37,416 nt of DNA from an uncultured Verrucomicrobiales bacterium (GCA_937916135.1 CALFTQ010000070.1:1-37416), one strand, 5' to 3'; positions 1 to 8,536 are shown, numbered from the stretch's first letter. Notes: generated by a model not told the origin, from the sequence alone. Made by a program: numbers and translations.

Positions 1-52
1 CTTCCAAAATGTTGCTGATATTTCTATTCTCTACAAAATCTTTGGGACACGC
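1..52 (-). repeat. R1 conserved upstream element, copy A
   Basis: The minus strand carries the core CCCAAAGATTTTGT (plus positions 33-46) followed by a tail that resembles two other places in this window (2617-2671 and 23496-23550). The tail keeps AATnGAAA, then TCA, then CATT, then AAG at matching spacing. Read in the direction of the downstream CoA-transferase, the core lies about 38 bp upstream of the best -35 candidate. It could be an activator site or a short dispersed repeat. The copy may be cut by the window edge. Confidence 0.6.
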
Positions 53-83
53 GTGCTTTGCCGGGCAAAGGCAAAAAATAGAC

Positions 84-113
84 TGGACTCTAGCATCAGC
101 TTTCTGCTAGAAT
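84..113 (+). promoter_or_regulatory. Weak promoter candidate and dyad before the CoA-transferase gene
   Basis: TGGACT (84-89), an 18-nt spacer and TAGAAT (108-113) form a weak sigma70-like promoter. It overlaps an inverted repeat CTAGCA (90-95)/TGCTAG (105-110) with a 9-nt loop, which could be an operator. The leader would be about 14-20 nt long and contains AGGA at 127-130, one of few Shine-Dalgarno-like sequences in the window. Confidence 0.35.
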
Positions 114-133
114 AGGGAGTGTAAGCAGGAAAT

Positions 134-1621
134 ATGCGATACAAGGTTCTGACAGCGGAGGAAGCAGCCGCCATGATTCCGAATGGCGAATGTGTGGGAT
201 TCAGCGGATTTGCCAATGCCGGTGCGCCCAAGGTCATCCCCATGGCCATGGCAGCACACGCGCGGTCCGAACACGAAGCCGGGAGGGAATGGCGCATCAG
301 CCTCATGAGCGGCGCCACCACCAGCACCCTGGTGGCCGGTTGCCTGGCGGGGGAGAATGCCCTCATCCGCCACCTGCCCTACCAATCCAGCCCGGAGACC
401 CGCAAGGCCGCCAACGAGGGCACCATGCACTACAACGACCTGCACGTATCCCTCATGGCGCAGCAGATGCGCTACGGGCACCTGGAACGGCCCACCACGG
501 CAGTCATCGAATGCTGCGAAGTGACGGACGATGGCGAGCTGACGCTGACCACCAGCGAGGGCAACACCCCCACGTTCGGGCTGCTGGCCGACCGCATCAT
601 CCTGGAGCTGAACTCCTTTCATGACCCGCGCCAACTGCGCTGTCTGCATGATATCTTTATCCCGAGCGACCCGCCCCACCGCACCTTCATTCCGCTGAAT
701 AATCTGGACGACCGCATCGGCCGTCCCACCATGCAAGTGGATCCGGAAAAGATAGTGGGCGTGGTGCTCACCCACGAGCCGGACTACATCGCCCCGTTCA
801 AAGACCTTTCCGACGTGACCCTCCAGATAGGCGAAAACATGCGCAAGTTTCTGGAGGCAGAGTACCAGGCCGGGCGCATACCGGCGGAAGGGCTGCCGCT
901 GCAGAGCGGTGTGGGCAATGTGGCCAACGCGGTGCTGGCCAGCGTGGGGCGCTCCACCATCATTCCGCCGTTCAAGATGCACACCGAGGTGCTCCAGGAC
1001 ACCGTGGTGGAGCTCATGAAGCAGGGCCGCTGCCTGTTTGCCAGCAGCTGCTGCATCCACGTGTGCGATGAGACACTGCAGGAAATATATCAGAACTTCG
1101 ATTTCTACCGCAGTAAGATTCTGCTGCGCCCGGTGGAGGTTTCCAACAACCCGGCCATCGCACGCCGCATCGGCCTCATCTGCATGAATACCGCACTGGA
1201 GGTGGATATCTTCGGCAACGTGAACTCCACACACATTGCCGGCACCCATATCATGAACGGCATCGGCGGCAGCGGGGACTTTGCCCGCAGCGCGGCCTAC
1301 ACCATCTTCTCCTGCCCCTCCGTGGCCAAAGGCGGAGCCATTTCCGCCGTGGTGCCCATGGTCTCCCACACCGACCACACGGAGCACGATGTGCACGTCA
1401 TCATCACCGAGCAGGGAGTGGCCGATCTGCGCGGGCTTTCGCCGCGCGAGCGCGCAGAGCGCATCATCGAGAACTGCGCGCACCCGGACTACCGCCCGCT
1501 GCTGCGCAAATACCTGGCCCGCACCACCAAAGGGCACACCCCGCACGATTTACACAAGGCCTTCAGCTTCCACAACGCCTTCTCCGACACCGGCGACATG
1601 CGCAATGCCGAGCTGGATTAA
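134..1621 (+). CDS. Acetyl-CoA hydrolase/transferase family protein (succinate CoA-transferase type)
   Basis: This 495-residue protein belongs to the Ach1/AarC/Cat1 class I CoA-transferases, which move CoA between acyl-CoA thioesters and free acids such as succinate and acetate. Seen directly: QSGVGNVANAVLA near residue 258, the catalytic glutamate in HTEVLQD (Glu285), NTALEVDIFGNVNSTH, GIGGSGDFARSA and ITEQGVADLRGLSPRERA. The length is normal for the family and the gene looks intact. The ATG at 134 follows a weak AGGA. In Akkermansia-like fermenters that make propionate through the succinate pathway, an enzyme of this class would release propionate or acetate from CoA while activating succinate. 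That physiological role, and the exact substrate pair, are inferred. Its stop codon overlaps the stop of the opposing gene by 2-3 bases. Confidence 0.93.
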   Translation: MRYKVLTAEEAAAMIPNGECVGFSGFANAGAPKVIPMAMAAHARSEHEAGREWRISLMSGATTSTLVAGCLAGENALIRHLPYQSSPETRKAANEGTMHYNDLHVSLMAQQMRYGHLERPTTAVIECCEVTDDGELTLTTSEGNTPTFGLLADRIILELNSFHDPRQLRCLHDIFIPSDPPHRTFIPLNNLDDRIGRPTMQVDPEKIVGVVLTHEPDYIAPFKDLSDVTLQIGENMRKFLEAEYQAGRIPAEGLPLQSGVGNVANAVLASVGRSTIIPPFKMHTEVLQDTVVELMKQGRCLFASSCCIHVCDETLQEIYQNFDFYRSKILLRPVEVSNNPAIARRIGLICMNTALEVDIFGNVNSTHIAGTHIMNGIGGSGDFARSAAYTIFSCPSVAKGGAISAVVPMVSHTDHTEHDVHVIITEQGVADLRGLSPRERAERIIENCAHPDYRPLLRKYLARTTKGHTPHDLHKAFSFHNAFSDTGDMRNAELD

Positions 1622-1878
1622 GCTTTCTTATTCGTACGCCCCTTGCGTGGGCGCCCGCCTTTACTCTCCGGGTGGGGGAACATAGTCTCACGGGTGAGCA
1701 GCTCATCTGCCATGGGCTGAATCATGGTTCCACCCTGCTGCTCGCGCAGCTGGCGGGCAAAAAGGCGCACTGCGGCCAGCAGCACTGAATTACGAGTGCG
1801 ATTGAAATACCCGGCAGTGAGGTCAATTTTCTCCAACAACTCAGCAGGGCAGCGGAAAGCGATAATTCTGGTATTCAT
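1618..1878 (-). CDS. Ribbon-helix-helix (CopG/Arc-like) DNA-binding protein
   Basis: This 86-residue basic protein has a short beta strand (TRIIAFRCP) followed by two helices (AELLEKIDLTAGYF and RTRNSVLLAAVRLFARQL), the usual plan of a ribbon-helix-helix repressor or antitoxin. It ends in a very basic tail, GGRPRKGRTNKKA. It begins 12 nt after the stop of the ankyrin gene and is probably cotranscribed with it. No toxin-like partner is adjacent, so a toxin-antitoxin role is not supported. It may regulate its own operon; the TATAGT promoter of the ankyrin gene would be the first place to look for a binding site. The convergent CoA-transferase gene abuts it tail to tail with no room for a terminator. 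Confidence 0.75.
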   Translation of the reverse strand: MNTRIIAFRCPAELLEKIDLTAGYFNRTRNSVLLAAVRLFARQLREQQGGTMIQPMADELLTRETMFPHPESKGGRPRKGRTNKKA

Positions 1879-1890
1879 AGCCGGGGTTCA

Positions 1891-2547
1891 TCAGTGACAA
1901 TGGCCGCAGGAACACGCACCGTGGTCAGGACCAGGATGCTCACCACAGGAACATTCTCCATGATTGCAGTCGTGCTGCTCGCCTTTGCAATCATGCCCGC
2001 AGCAACCGCACTGCCCGGATTCCGGTTCATAATCTGCATCCTCAATCTCCGGCGGCAGCGGCTCATCATCCTCCGGATGGTAGGGTGGCTCCAGACGGGA
2101 CGCCAGGGACGGCGTGGCCGCCACCTCTGCCGCAAAGCGGCCATGCAGATTCCGGGTGCGCAGATTTGCCCCGGCAGCCAGCAACTGGTCCACAATGGAT
2201 TCATAGCCATAATAGGCAGCCAGATGAAGCGGGGGCTGACCATAGGCATTGCGAGCATTCACATCGGCCCCTGCGGCCAGCAGCAGGGCTATGAGGCCGG
2301 CATCGGGCTCCACCCCGAGCACGGCCAGATCAGGAGCCAGGTCCACCTCATCCTGCAACAACAGTGTGGCTGCGCGGCGGAGAGTCTCCGGTTCCTCACC
2401 GGCCATGACCGCCTCCAGAAACTCCTGCACGGGCTCATCAAAATCATCCGGATCCAGGTCAGCGGCCATCTCTTGCAGCTCCTCCGGCTGGACTCGCGGC
2501 TTTTCATCATCATCCAGAGTCACGCTGTTCCATTGCAAATCACTCAT
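1891..2547 (-). CDS. Ankyrin-repeat protein with Cys/His-rich C-terminal tail
   Basis: The reading frame extends upstream, but I choose the ATG at 2547 (MSDLQW) because a promoter-like TATAGT ends 6 nt before it. The product is then 218 residues. An acidic N-terminal helical region is followed by two to three ankyrin repeats at about residues 75-150, including AGADVNARNAYGQPPLHLAA and the next repeat, AAGANLRTRNLHGRFAAEVA. After an acidic proline-rich linker, the last 39 residues (180-218) hold 10 cysteines and 7 histidines, with HGECSCG and HGACSCG as an internal duplication. The ankyrin repeats predict protein binding. The tail looks like a metal-binding or metallothionein-like segment, which is an inference. 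No enzymatic domain or signal peptide is seen. Confidence 0.8.
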   Translation of the reverse strand: MSDLQWNSVTLDDDEKPRVQPEELQEMAADLDPDDFDEPVQEFLEAVMAGEEPETLRRAATLLLQDEVDLAPDLAVLGVEPDAGLIALLLAAGADVNARNAYGQPPLHLAAYYGYESIVDQLLAAGANLRTRNLHGRFAAEVAATPSLASRLEPPYHPEDDEPLPPEIEDADYEPESGQCGCCGHDCKGEQHDCNHGECSCGEHPGPDHGACSCGHCH

Positions 2548-2553
2548 GCGGGT

Positions 2554-2582
2554 ACTATATCGCAAAACAATGCTTATTTCCA
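2554..2582 (-). promoter_or_regulatory. Promoter of the ankyrin/RHH operon, leaderless type
   Basis: On the minus strand TGGAAA (2577-2582), a 17-nt spacer and TATAGT (2554-2559) lie 6 nt before the ATG at 2547. Transcription would start at or next to the start codon. The -35 is weak (4 of 6). There is no Shine-Dalgarno sequence. Confidence 0.5.
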
Positions 2583-2616
2583 GCATAATATAGTGCATGG
2601 GCGCCCGCCCGCTGCC

Positions 2617-2671
2617 ACATGCACCCAAAGATTTTGCAAGTCAATTGAAACATCATCCGCATTTTTTGAAG
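2617..2671 (+). repeat. R1 conserved upstream element, copy C
   Basis: Core CCCAAAGATTTTG at 2624-2636, followed by AATTGAAACATCATC and CATTTTTTGAAG, matches copies at 1-52 (minus) and 23496-23550 (plus). Read toward the ankyrin gene, it lies about 42 bp upstream of that gene's predicted -35 box. Confidence 0.6.
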
Positions 2672-2770
2672 AGGCTTCCTCAGCCCGAAAAATCGGATTT
2701 TGCAGGATAACTTTGCCGGGCTCAGCACACAGACTTCAGAACACGTGTTCAAAAGCAGAGAATTTTGAGC

Positions 2771-2798
2771 TTTACATCACGCGCTAATAGTGTAGCAT
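2771..2798 (+). promoter_or_regulatory. Promoter of the transglutaminase-fold gene, leaderless type
   Basis: TTTACA (2771-2776), a 16-nt spacer and TAGCAT (2793-2798) end 7 nt before ATG 2806. This geometry makes 2806, not the in-frame ATG at 2797 that lies inside the -10 box, the better start. Confidence 0.55.
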
Positions 2799-2805
2799 GA
2801 TATGC

Positions 2806-5052
2806 ATGGCGAAGCAAAGTCTCAAAACCAGAAAAGCAGCACCGAAGGAATCCGGCAAGGGGTGGATAGTAGCCCTGCTGCTCATTGCTCTTGGCGGGGG
2901 CGGTTATTATGGATATGACTGTTACCAGAAAGCCGAACAGGAACGCAAAGCAGCAGAAGCGGCACACCGCGCCAAGATAGCTGCAGATAAACGCCTTGCT
3001 GAAGAAATGGCACGGCTCGCCGCTGAAAAGGCCGAGCAGGACCGCCTGGCGGCTGAAGCAGAGGAAGCCCGCCGCCGAGCTGCTGAGGAGGCAGAAGCTG
3101 CCCGACTGGCAGCAGAAGAGGCCGAGCGCCAGCGCAAACTCAAAGAGTCCCGGAAAGAAACTCCCGAAAAGACGGATAACAAAGCAGAGGAAGAACCGGA
3201 AAAAAAACCAGAAACATCCGCATACGAAAAGGCAGCCCCCCTGCATGGAGCCAACGCCACCGGCGCCAGCGCCAGGAAACAGTTTGATGAACTGGTGGAT
3301 CACCTCATAGAAACGCGTGATTTCGAGGATTTCGAACAGGCCATGCTTCCTCTGATTAAGGAAGGAGCCGCCAATTACACCGGCAATGGCAAACTCAACT
3401 ACGCTCAGTACAAGAACAACAGAAATCTGCTCCAGGCTGTAGACCTCTGCCTGCTCATCCGCACCGCCGGAGCCAAGGAACTCACGGAGCTGCTCAGCGC
3501 GGAGGGAGACGACAACGATAACAACGGCACCGATTTCCTCCGCTGGGCCCTGCGCGACAAGAGCCAGCCCCTCCACCTCTTCATGCAGAACTACCTGATG
3601 CAGGAAGGACGGGATGAAAACATGGCCCACTCCATCAGACAGTTTTACACCATCTGGGCGGCCATGGATGAAAAAGACCGCAACAAATACCTCAACCTTA
3701 CCATAGCAGGGGCCCTCATCAACCCCCAGGTATGCGAAGCCCGCGGCAGCCACCGCGGCGATGACCCCAGACTCACTGTGCCCGAGGTCTGCGCTTTCCT
3801 CTGCGATATGGATAAAAAGCGCAAACTCGTGACCGATATCAAAAAGCTGAGCGTTTCGCAGCTTCTGCATGTTGTGGATGTGCGCCAGCCGCAATCCGAA
3901 TTTGACTGGGCTACCGAAAACGTCAATTACAGCCAGTCTGACTGGGGGGCAGCCTATAACTCCATCAAATACGTCATGGAGCGCGCCGCCACCAGCAAAG
4001 ACCTCTACGAGCTGTACTCCTTCGAAGAAATCCGCAAGGAGGGCGGCGTGTGCCGCGACCAAGGGTACTTTGCCTGCAATACCGGCAAAATACGCGGTGT
4101 TCCAGCCGTCTATATCGTCGGCGATGGCGACCGCGGCCCACATGCCTGGATGGTCAACCTGGTAGACAACGTAAAATGGGTTCAGACCAACTCCTACGGC
4201 TACAACAGCGGGCGCTTCACCAACCCCTGCTCAGGTCGCAGCCAGCACGAATCCACCCTCCTGAACCGGGACGCCAAGACAACGGATGCCAAGCTCGTTC
4301 CAGCAGCCGACTCCATGATTCTGGCAGATTACTTATCCCGGATCGGCCGCATCAAGGATGCTCAAAGCACTGCCCGCTTCGTCACAACGGCCTTCCCCAC
4401 CCTCACAGCCGCCTGGGCGCATTACGTCAAGGTTCTTGGCTCAGACCAGAAGCACCTTCCACCGAACAAGGTATGGCGAAAGATTCATGCTGATTTGTTC
4501 CAGTTGAGCAAGAAGAATTCGGAATTGATGGACATAGCCGCCGATGTAGAGGAAAAGTACCTGCTGGCCGGCAGAAACGCCGCGAGTCAGCAACAGGCCT
4601 TGCGGCGTTCGCTGAGCCAGCTGGAACGACGCGGCGGTGACGACCGCGCCGACCTGGTGCTCAATGCCGTAAATCGGCAAGCAGAGGTATTTGCTGAGTC
4701 GAAGAACTACACCGGGCTGGCCGGGCTCTACCGCAAACAGCTCAAGAAATACACAAACAGAGGTGACCTCTTCGGGCAACTGCTGGCTCAATACATGAAC
4801 CACCTGGGCGATGAAGCACCCGCCCGCGCCTGGGGCGTGCTGGCCAAGGATGCGGATAAACTCTTTGAAAAGCATGTGCGCAGCGGCGGCGGCGACCTCT
4901 TCAAGCTCAAGAAGGAAGTGGAGATCCAGCACCAGATTGCACGGGCCTGGCGCAACGCCGGCAACGAGCGCAAAGCTGAAAAAATGCAGGAAGATGCTGA
5001 CTCCCGCCTCGAAAAAGCGCAGAACCGCTACGTGACCGAAGACGAGGATTAA
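2806..5052 (+). CDS. Membrane-anchored transglutaminase-like protein with TolA-like coiled coil
   Basis: This 748-residue protein has an N-terminal membrane helix at about residues 20-37 (WIVALLLIALGGGGYYGY), then a long Ala/Glu/Arg/Lys-rich coiled coil (about 40-125) like that of TolA, a charged linker and a large globular part. Within the globular part GGVCRDQ, GPHAWM and KWVQTN fit the Cys-His-Asp fold of transglutaminase-like thiol enzymes: Cys416, His446, and Asn462 where aspartate is usual. The C-terminal third is helical and may form TPR-like repeats. The domain would sit in the periplasm, reaching across the wall on the coiled coil. The fold assignment is moderately sure. The substrate (peptide cross-link, amide or peptidoglycan) is unknown. 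No clear partner gene is adjacent; bamA is convergent downstream. Confidence 0.7.
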   Translation: MAKQSLKTRKAAPKESGKGWIVALLLIALGGGGYYGYDCYQKAEQERKAAEAAHRAKIAADKRLAEEMARLAAEKAEQDRLAAEAEEARRRAAEEAEAARLAAEEAERQRKLKESRKETPEKTDNKAEEEPEKKPETSAYEKAAPLHGANATGASARKQFDELVDHLIETRDFEDFEQAMLPLIKEGAANYTGNGKLNYAQYKNNRNLLQAVDLCLLIRTAGAKELTELLSAEGDDNDNNGTDFLRWALRDKSQPLHLFMQNYLMQEGRDENMAHSIRQFYTIWAAMDEKDRNKYLNLTIAGALINPQVCEARGSHRGDDPRLTVPEVCAFLCDMDKKRKLVTDIKKLSVSQLLHVVDVRQPQSEFDWATENVNYSQSDWGAAYNSIKYVMERAATSKDLYELYSFEEIRKEGGVCRDQGYFACNTGKIRGVPAVYIVGDGDRGPHAWMVNLVDNVKWVQTNSYGYNSGRFTNPCSGRSQHESTLLNRDAKTTDAKLVPAADSMILADYLSRIGRIKDAQSTARFVTTAFPTLTAAWAHYVKVLGSDQKHLPPNKVWRKIHADLFQLSKKNSELMDIAADVEEKYLLAGRNAASQQQALRRSLSQLERRGGDDRADLVLNAVNRQAEVFAESKNYTGLAGLYRKQLKKYTNRGDLFGQLLAQYMNHLGDEAPARAWGVLAKDADKLFEKHVRSGGGDLFKLKKEVEIQHQIARAWRNAGNERKAEKMQEDADSRLEKAQNRYVTEDED

Positions 5053-5071
5053 CAGAAGCTCTCCCCCCGGC

Positions 5072-5115
5072 ACAAGAAATCCCCCGGTTGTTTGTCCAAC
5101 CGGGGGATTTCTTGT
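5072..5115. terminator. Bidirectional terminator between the transglutaminase-like gene and bamA
   Basis: A perfect 19-bp stem (5072-5090 pairs with 5097-5115) with a 6-nt loop (TTTGTC) lies between two convergent genes. The stem contains CCCCCGG and A/T-rich outer ends, so it can terminate both strands. Confidence 0.9.
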
Positions 5116-5140
5116 ATATCAGGCAGATGCCCGATTCGCT

Positions 5141-7750
5141 TTAATACTTGTAGTCCACATAGAACTGGAACTGGCCATCGTCATCCGCGCAGTTCTCGCT
5201 CTTGAAGGGGATGGCATAGTCCACAGCCAGCGGGCCCATGGGCAGGTTGATGCGCAGGCCGATACCATAGTCCGCAGCCCATTCGGTGGGTTTGAAGTCG
5301 AAGCTGTTCTTGTGCACGAAACCGGCATCCACAAACATGGCGAAGCGCACGGATTCGATGACCGGCAGGGTGACTTCAAACTGCACAAAGGCAGAGGAAT
5401 TGCCACCCATGGTCTCATCACCGGCCAGGGCTTCATCCACCATGCCGACATCACGATAACGGAAGCCGCGCAGGTTGGCAGGCCCGCCCAGGTAGCAACG
5501 CTCGAAGATGGGCACTTCATCACCGCTGCTCACCGTGTCAACTGTCTCCAGACCGAAGTTCACGCTGAAGATGGAATCCCAGAAAGAATTGTAGTAGTAG
5601 GAACCGCTCAGGCCCACGGTGTAGGTCTCCACCGTGCTGCCGGGGCCGCTGTAGCCCACATGCCCTTCCAGGTGACCACCCTTGCGGGGGGTGACCATGG
5701 CATCTCGGGAGTCATACTCGTAGCTCAGGCGGAAGTGGCTGCGGGTGTAGTCGCCGTCCTGCTCCGCGAAGAAGATGGGAGCATAGGGTTCAGTCTCTAT
5801 GCCGTACTGCTCAATCTTGTACTCAAACTTGACGGAGGTCAGGTCGCTGAGCGCCTTGCGCAGGGAGACGGAATAGCCGTAATTATTCTGTTCGTAATAA
5901 TCACTGAGGTAGGTGGACTTGGAGTAGTAGAGCTCCTGCCCCAGGGCGAGCTTGCGATCCAGGAACCAGGGCTCGAGCAGGTAGATGGAGGCGCTGCTGT
6001 ACTCCGTACCCAGCTTGCCGTTCAGCGTGAGGCGCTGACCGCCACCCACAAAGGTGCCGCCATTCACAAAGCCGCGGATATCGAAGTTGGACTGAGTGAT
6101 GGTGGTGTACAGGTAGACATTCTCCACGGTGGAGAAGGCCACACCCAGTGTGAGGCTGCCGGTCATCTTCTCATGCACGTTCACATTGATATCACGGTAG
6201 CCACTGGTGGTGGAAAGCCCCTGCGACACCTCAACCTGATCAAAGTAGTTCAAGTTCTCCAGGCGCTTCTTGGCCGTCTCCAGGTCCACGGAATTGAGAT
6301 TTTCGCCCGGTTTGAGGGGAAGTTCGCGCAAGATGACATGCTGGCGGGTCTTGGTGTTGCCGCGCACGTTGATGCGGCCCACCTTGTAGCGGGAGCCCTC
6401 ATTCACATCGTAACGGATATCAATCAGGCGAGTACCATTGGCATCCACGCCCACTTCGTTGATGTCCGGACGCACATCGGCATCGGCATAGCCCTTGGCA
6501 CCGTAGTAGCGGCGAATCATCGTCACATCGTCAGACACTTTCTGCAGGGAGTAGATATCACCGTTGAGCATGCTCAGGCCCAGTTCCAGTTCGGCGGGTG
6601 TGTAGGCCGTTATCTTGCCAAAAGTCACATTGCGAACCCTGTAGCGGGGGCCTTCATCCACCGTCACCTTCAGGTGGAGCTTCTGGCGGCCTTCCTTGTT
6701 AGGGCTGGCAGTGTATTCCACATTGGCCAGGCGGGCGCGCAGGTAACCATAGTTGCGGTAGTGTTTCACCACAGCCTCCAGGTCATCTTCCAGCTGTTCA
6801 CGGTCAATGCGGCCGGATTTGGTAATCCATGTAAAGAAGCCGCGCTCCTTGGTCTGCATGAGCTGGCGGAGCTGCTCATCATCGAACTGCTTATTGCCCT
6901 CGAAGGAGATGGTGTTCATGCTCACCTCGCGATTCTCCTTGATATCAAACACCACGTCCTTGTAGGAGCCGCTGGCGGTCTTTTCGGCACGCCAGCTCAC
7001 CTGCGTATCCGGGTATCCGGCTTCCTGATAGGCCTTGATGATATTGGCGCGGGCGGCGGCCAGGGAAGCATCGCTCAGCACGGTGCCGGGCTGCAGCTTG
7101 CTGGTCTCGCGCAGGTCATCATCATCAAACTCTACGTTGCCGGTAAAGCCCACACCGGCGAGCACGCTGCTGGCGCGTACGTTGAAAATCACCTTCACCG
7201 CCTTACCGGAGGGCTGCACGGCCACCGTGGCATCCGGGTCCACCAGGCTGCGCTCTATCAGTCGCTCCAGGTCGGCATTCACACGCACGGAGGAATACTC
7301 ACTGCCGGCGCGGGTCTGCACTACGTCCATCAACCGGCGGTCCGGCAGCACCTTGTCTCCTGTGTAGCGGAACTCTACGCCGGCCACGCGCTTGCCGTCA
7401 AACGCAGCATCGTTCTGGAAAAGACCGGTAGTCGGCCCCAGCTCACGCACTACCTCAGACTCATCGAGCAAACGGGTATCAGACGCCGCTGAAACCAGGC
7501 GGGTCTCCACCGGTCTGGCAGGAGTGGCCGCAGGTTCAGGAGCCGCTGTGCTCCGCCTGGAAGCGGCCTCCGTAAAAGGATCTGCAGCCGATGTAGCGGC
7601 GGGGCTTGTGGTTTCCTGCTCAGCCTGCTGGTCCTTCATCATGGCATCCAGGAAGGCATCTCCCGTGGATTCCTGGCCAAAAGCCGGCGCAGCAATCGTC
7701 AGCGCCAGTGCGGTAAGCGTGGCACTCCAGTGCAATGTGGGCTTGTTCAT
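5141..7750 (-). CDS. bamA: Outer membrane protein assembly factor BamA
   Basis: This 869-residue Omp85 protein is the core of the BAM complex that inserts beta-barrels into the outer membrane. The start at 7750 (MNKPTLHW) gives a clean signal peptide ending near APAFG; the upstream in-frame extension is rejected because it overlaps the promoter. A low-complexity Ala/Pro/Thr linker (about 25-85) precedes five POTRA domains (about 95-480), then a C-terminal 16-strand barrel with the conserved LRGFRYRDVG of the sixth extracellular loop near residue 760, ending FYVDYKY. The linker is longer than in E. coli. No skp or lpx genes adjoin it. The gene is divergent from nuoB and is probably transcribed alone from a TTGACG-N17-TAGGAT promoter. 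Confidence 0.95.
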   Translation of the reverse strand: MNKPTLHWSATLTALALTIAAPAFGQESTGDAFLDAMMKDQQAEQETTSPAATSAADPFTEAASRRSTAAPEPAATPARPVETRLVSAASDTRLLDESEVVRELGPTTGLFQNDAAFDGKRVAGVEFRYTGDKVLPDRRLMDVVQTRAGSEYSSVRVNADLERLIERSLVDPDATVAVQPSGKAVKVIFNVRASSVLAGVGFTGNVEFDDDDLRETSKLQPGTVLSDASLAAARANIIKAYQEAGYPDTQVSWRAEKTASGSYKDVVFDIKENREVSMNTISFEGNKQFDDEQLRQLMQTKERGFFTWITKSGRIDREQLEDDLEAVVKHYRNYGYLRARLANVEYTASPNKEGRQKLHLKVTVDEGPRYRVRNVTFGKITAYTPAELELGLSMLNGDIYSLQKVSDDVTMIRRYYGAKGYADADVRPDINEVGVDANGTRLIDIRYDVNEGSRYKVGRINVRGNTKTRQHVILRELPLKPGENLNSVDLETAKKRLENLNYFDQVEVSQGLSTTSGYRDINVNVHEKMTGSLTLGVAFSTVENVYLYTTITQSNFDIRGFVNGGTFVGGGQRLTLNGKLGTEYSSASIYLLEPWFLDRKLALGQELYYSKSTYLSDYYEQNNYGYSVSLRKALSDLTSVKFEYKIEQYGIETEPYAPIFFAEQDGDYTRSHFRLSYEYDSRDAMVTPRKGGHLEGHVGYSGPGSTVETYTVGLSGSYYYNSFWDSIFSVNFGLETVDTVSSGDEVPIFERCYLGGPANLRGFRYRDVGMVDEALAGDETMGGNSSAFVQFEVTLPVIESVRFAMFVDAGFVHKNSFDFKPTEWAADYGIGLRINLPMGPLAVDYAIPFKSENCADDDGQFQFYVDYKY

Positions 7751-7757
7751 GCGTGCA

Positions 7758-7786
7758 ATCCTATACTTCCACCCGCCACACGTCAA
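7758..7786 (-). promoter_or_regulatory. bamA promoter, leaderless type
   Basis: On the minus strand TTGACG (7781-7786), a 17-nt spacer and TAGGAT (7758-7763) end 7 nt before the bamA ATG at 7750. Transcription is predicted to begin at the start codon. Confidence 0.6.
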
Positions 7787-7860
7787 GATTTTATTAGAGC
7801 ATCACGCCTAATATCCGCGCGCGCTAACTTCCTTTTTGAAAGGGACAAGCCAAATTTGGC

Positions 7861-7917
7861 TTGCGTTTCACCCAAAATGCGGTATGCTAGTGCGAGCAGG
7901 GCAGTGCTACACCCTGC
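7861..7917 (+). promoter_or_regulatory. Candidate nuoB promoter and leader hairpin
   Basis: TTGCGT (7861-7866), a 16-nt spacer and TATGCT (7883-7888) precede a leader of about 35 nt that contains the inverted repeat GCAGGG (7896-7901)/CCCTGC (7912-7917). The hairpin ends 10 nt before the nuoB ATG and may affect initiation. No Shine-Dalgarno sequence is visible. Confidence 0.45.
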
Positions 7918-7927
7918 CCGTACCATT

Positions 7928-8515
7928 ATGGCCAGCGATAATCTTCAGGAACTTGAGACAAATTTCATGTGTGACCCAGATGCAGACGGCGGTTTCGTCT
8001 ACACCACGGTCGAGGCAGCAATCAACTGGATGCACAAGTACTCCATGTGGCCTATGCCGATGGGTACCTCCTGCTGCGCCATTGAGTACATGGCAGCCTC
8101 CTGCTCGCGTTACGACATTTCCCGCTTTGGCGCAGAGGTGAACCGCTATGCCCCCCGTCAGGCCGACTTCATGTTCATCTGCGGCACCATCACCTACAAG
8201 ATGGCCGCGCTGGTGCGCCGCATCTGGGACCAGATGCCCGCCCCGAAGTGGTGCATCGCCTGCGGTGCCTGCGCCTGCACCGGCGGCATGTTCCGCAGCT
8301 ACTCGGTGCTGCAGGGTGTGGATAAGATCGTGCCGGTGGATGTGTACATTTCCGGCTGCCCTCCCCGCCCGGAGGCTCTGCTGCAGGGGCTCATCACGCT
8401 GCAGGATAAGATTATGGCCACGGACCACCCGCTCAAGGGCTTCTTCAAGGAGCACGACCTGCGCCAGGCCCAGAACGCCCACACCATCCCCGCCGGTATC
8501 ATCACGCAGGACTAA
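7928..8515 (+). CDS. nuoB: NADH-quinone oxidoreductase subunit B (NuoB)
   Basis: This 195-residue subunit of respiratory complex I binds iron-sulfur cluster N2, the last carrier before quinone. Four cluster ligands are visible: the adjacent pair Cys49-Cys50 (GTSCC), Cys115 (GACACTGGM) and Cys144 (SGCPPRPEAL). Their spacing (1, 65 and 29 residues) is the same as that of the E. coli ligands. The stretch CIACGACAC adds cysteines beyond the ligands. I start at MASDNLQE (7928) because the longer frame enters the divergent promoter region and carries no family homology. nuoC follows 21 nt later, but nuoA and nuoD are not adjacent, so the other subunits must be encoded elsewhere or be absent. The sequence cannot show whether the electron donor is NADH. 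Confidence 0.95.
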   Translation: MASDNLQELETNFMCDPDADGGFVYTTVEAAINWMHKYSMWPMPMGTSCCAIEYMAASCSRYDISRFGAEVNRYAPRQADFMFICGTITYKMAALVRRIWDQMPAPKWCIACGACACTGGMFRSYSVLQGVDKIVPVDVYISGCPPRPEALLQGLITLQDKIMATDHPLKGFFKEHDLRQAQNAHTIPAGIITQD

Positions 8516-8536
8516 CCGCAACATTCCACCACCACC

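Noticed and set aside
107..1546. Long minus-strand open frame opposite the CoA-transferase gene
   Set aside because: Shadow of a high-GC gene: the plus-strand frame has clear family motifs, while this frame is His/Gly/Ala-rich with no recognisable domain. Similar shadows oppose bamA, dnaJ, PBP1A, the acyl-ligase and the MFS gene.
1618..2547. Toxin-antitoxin module (RHH plus ankyrin protein)
   Set aside because: The partner has ankyrin repeats and a metal-binding-like tail, not a toxin fold, and the gene order has no specific support.
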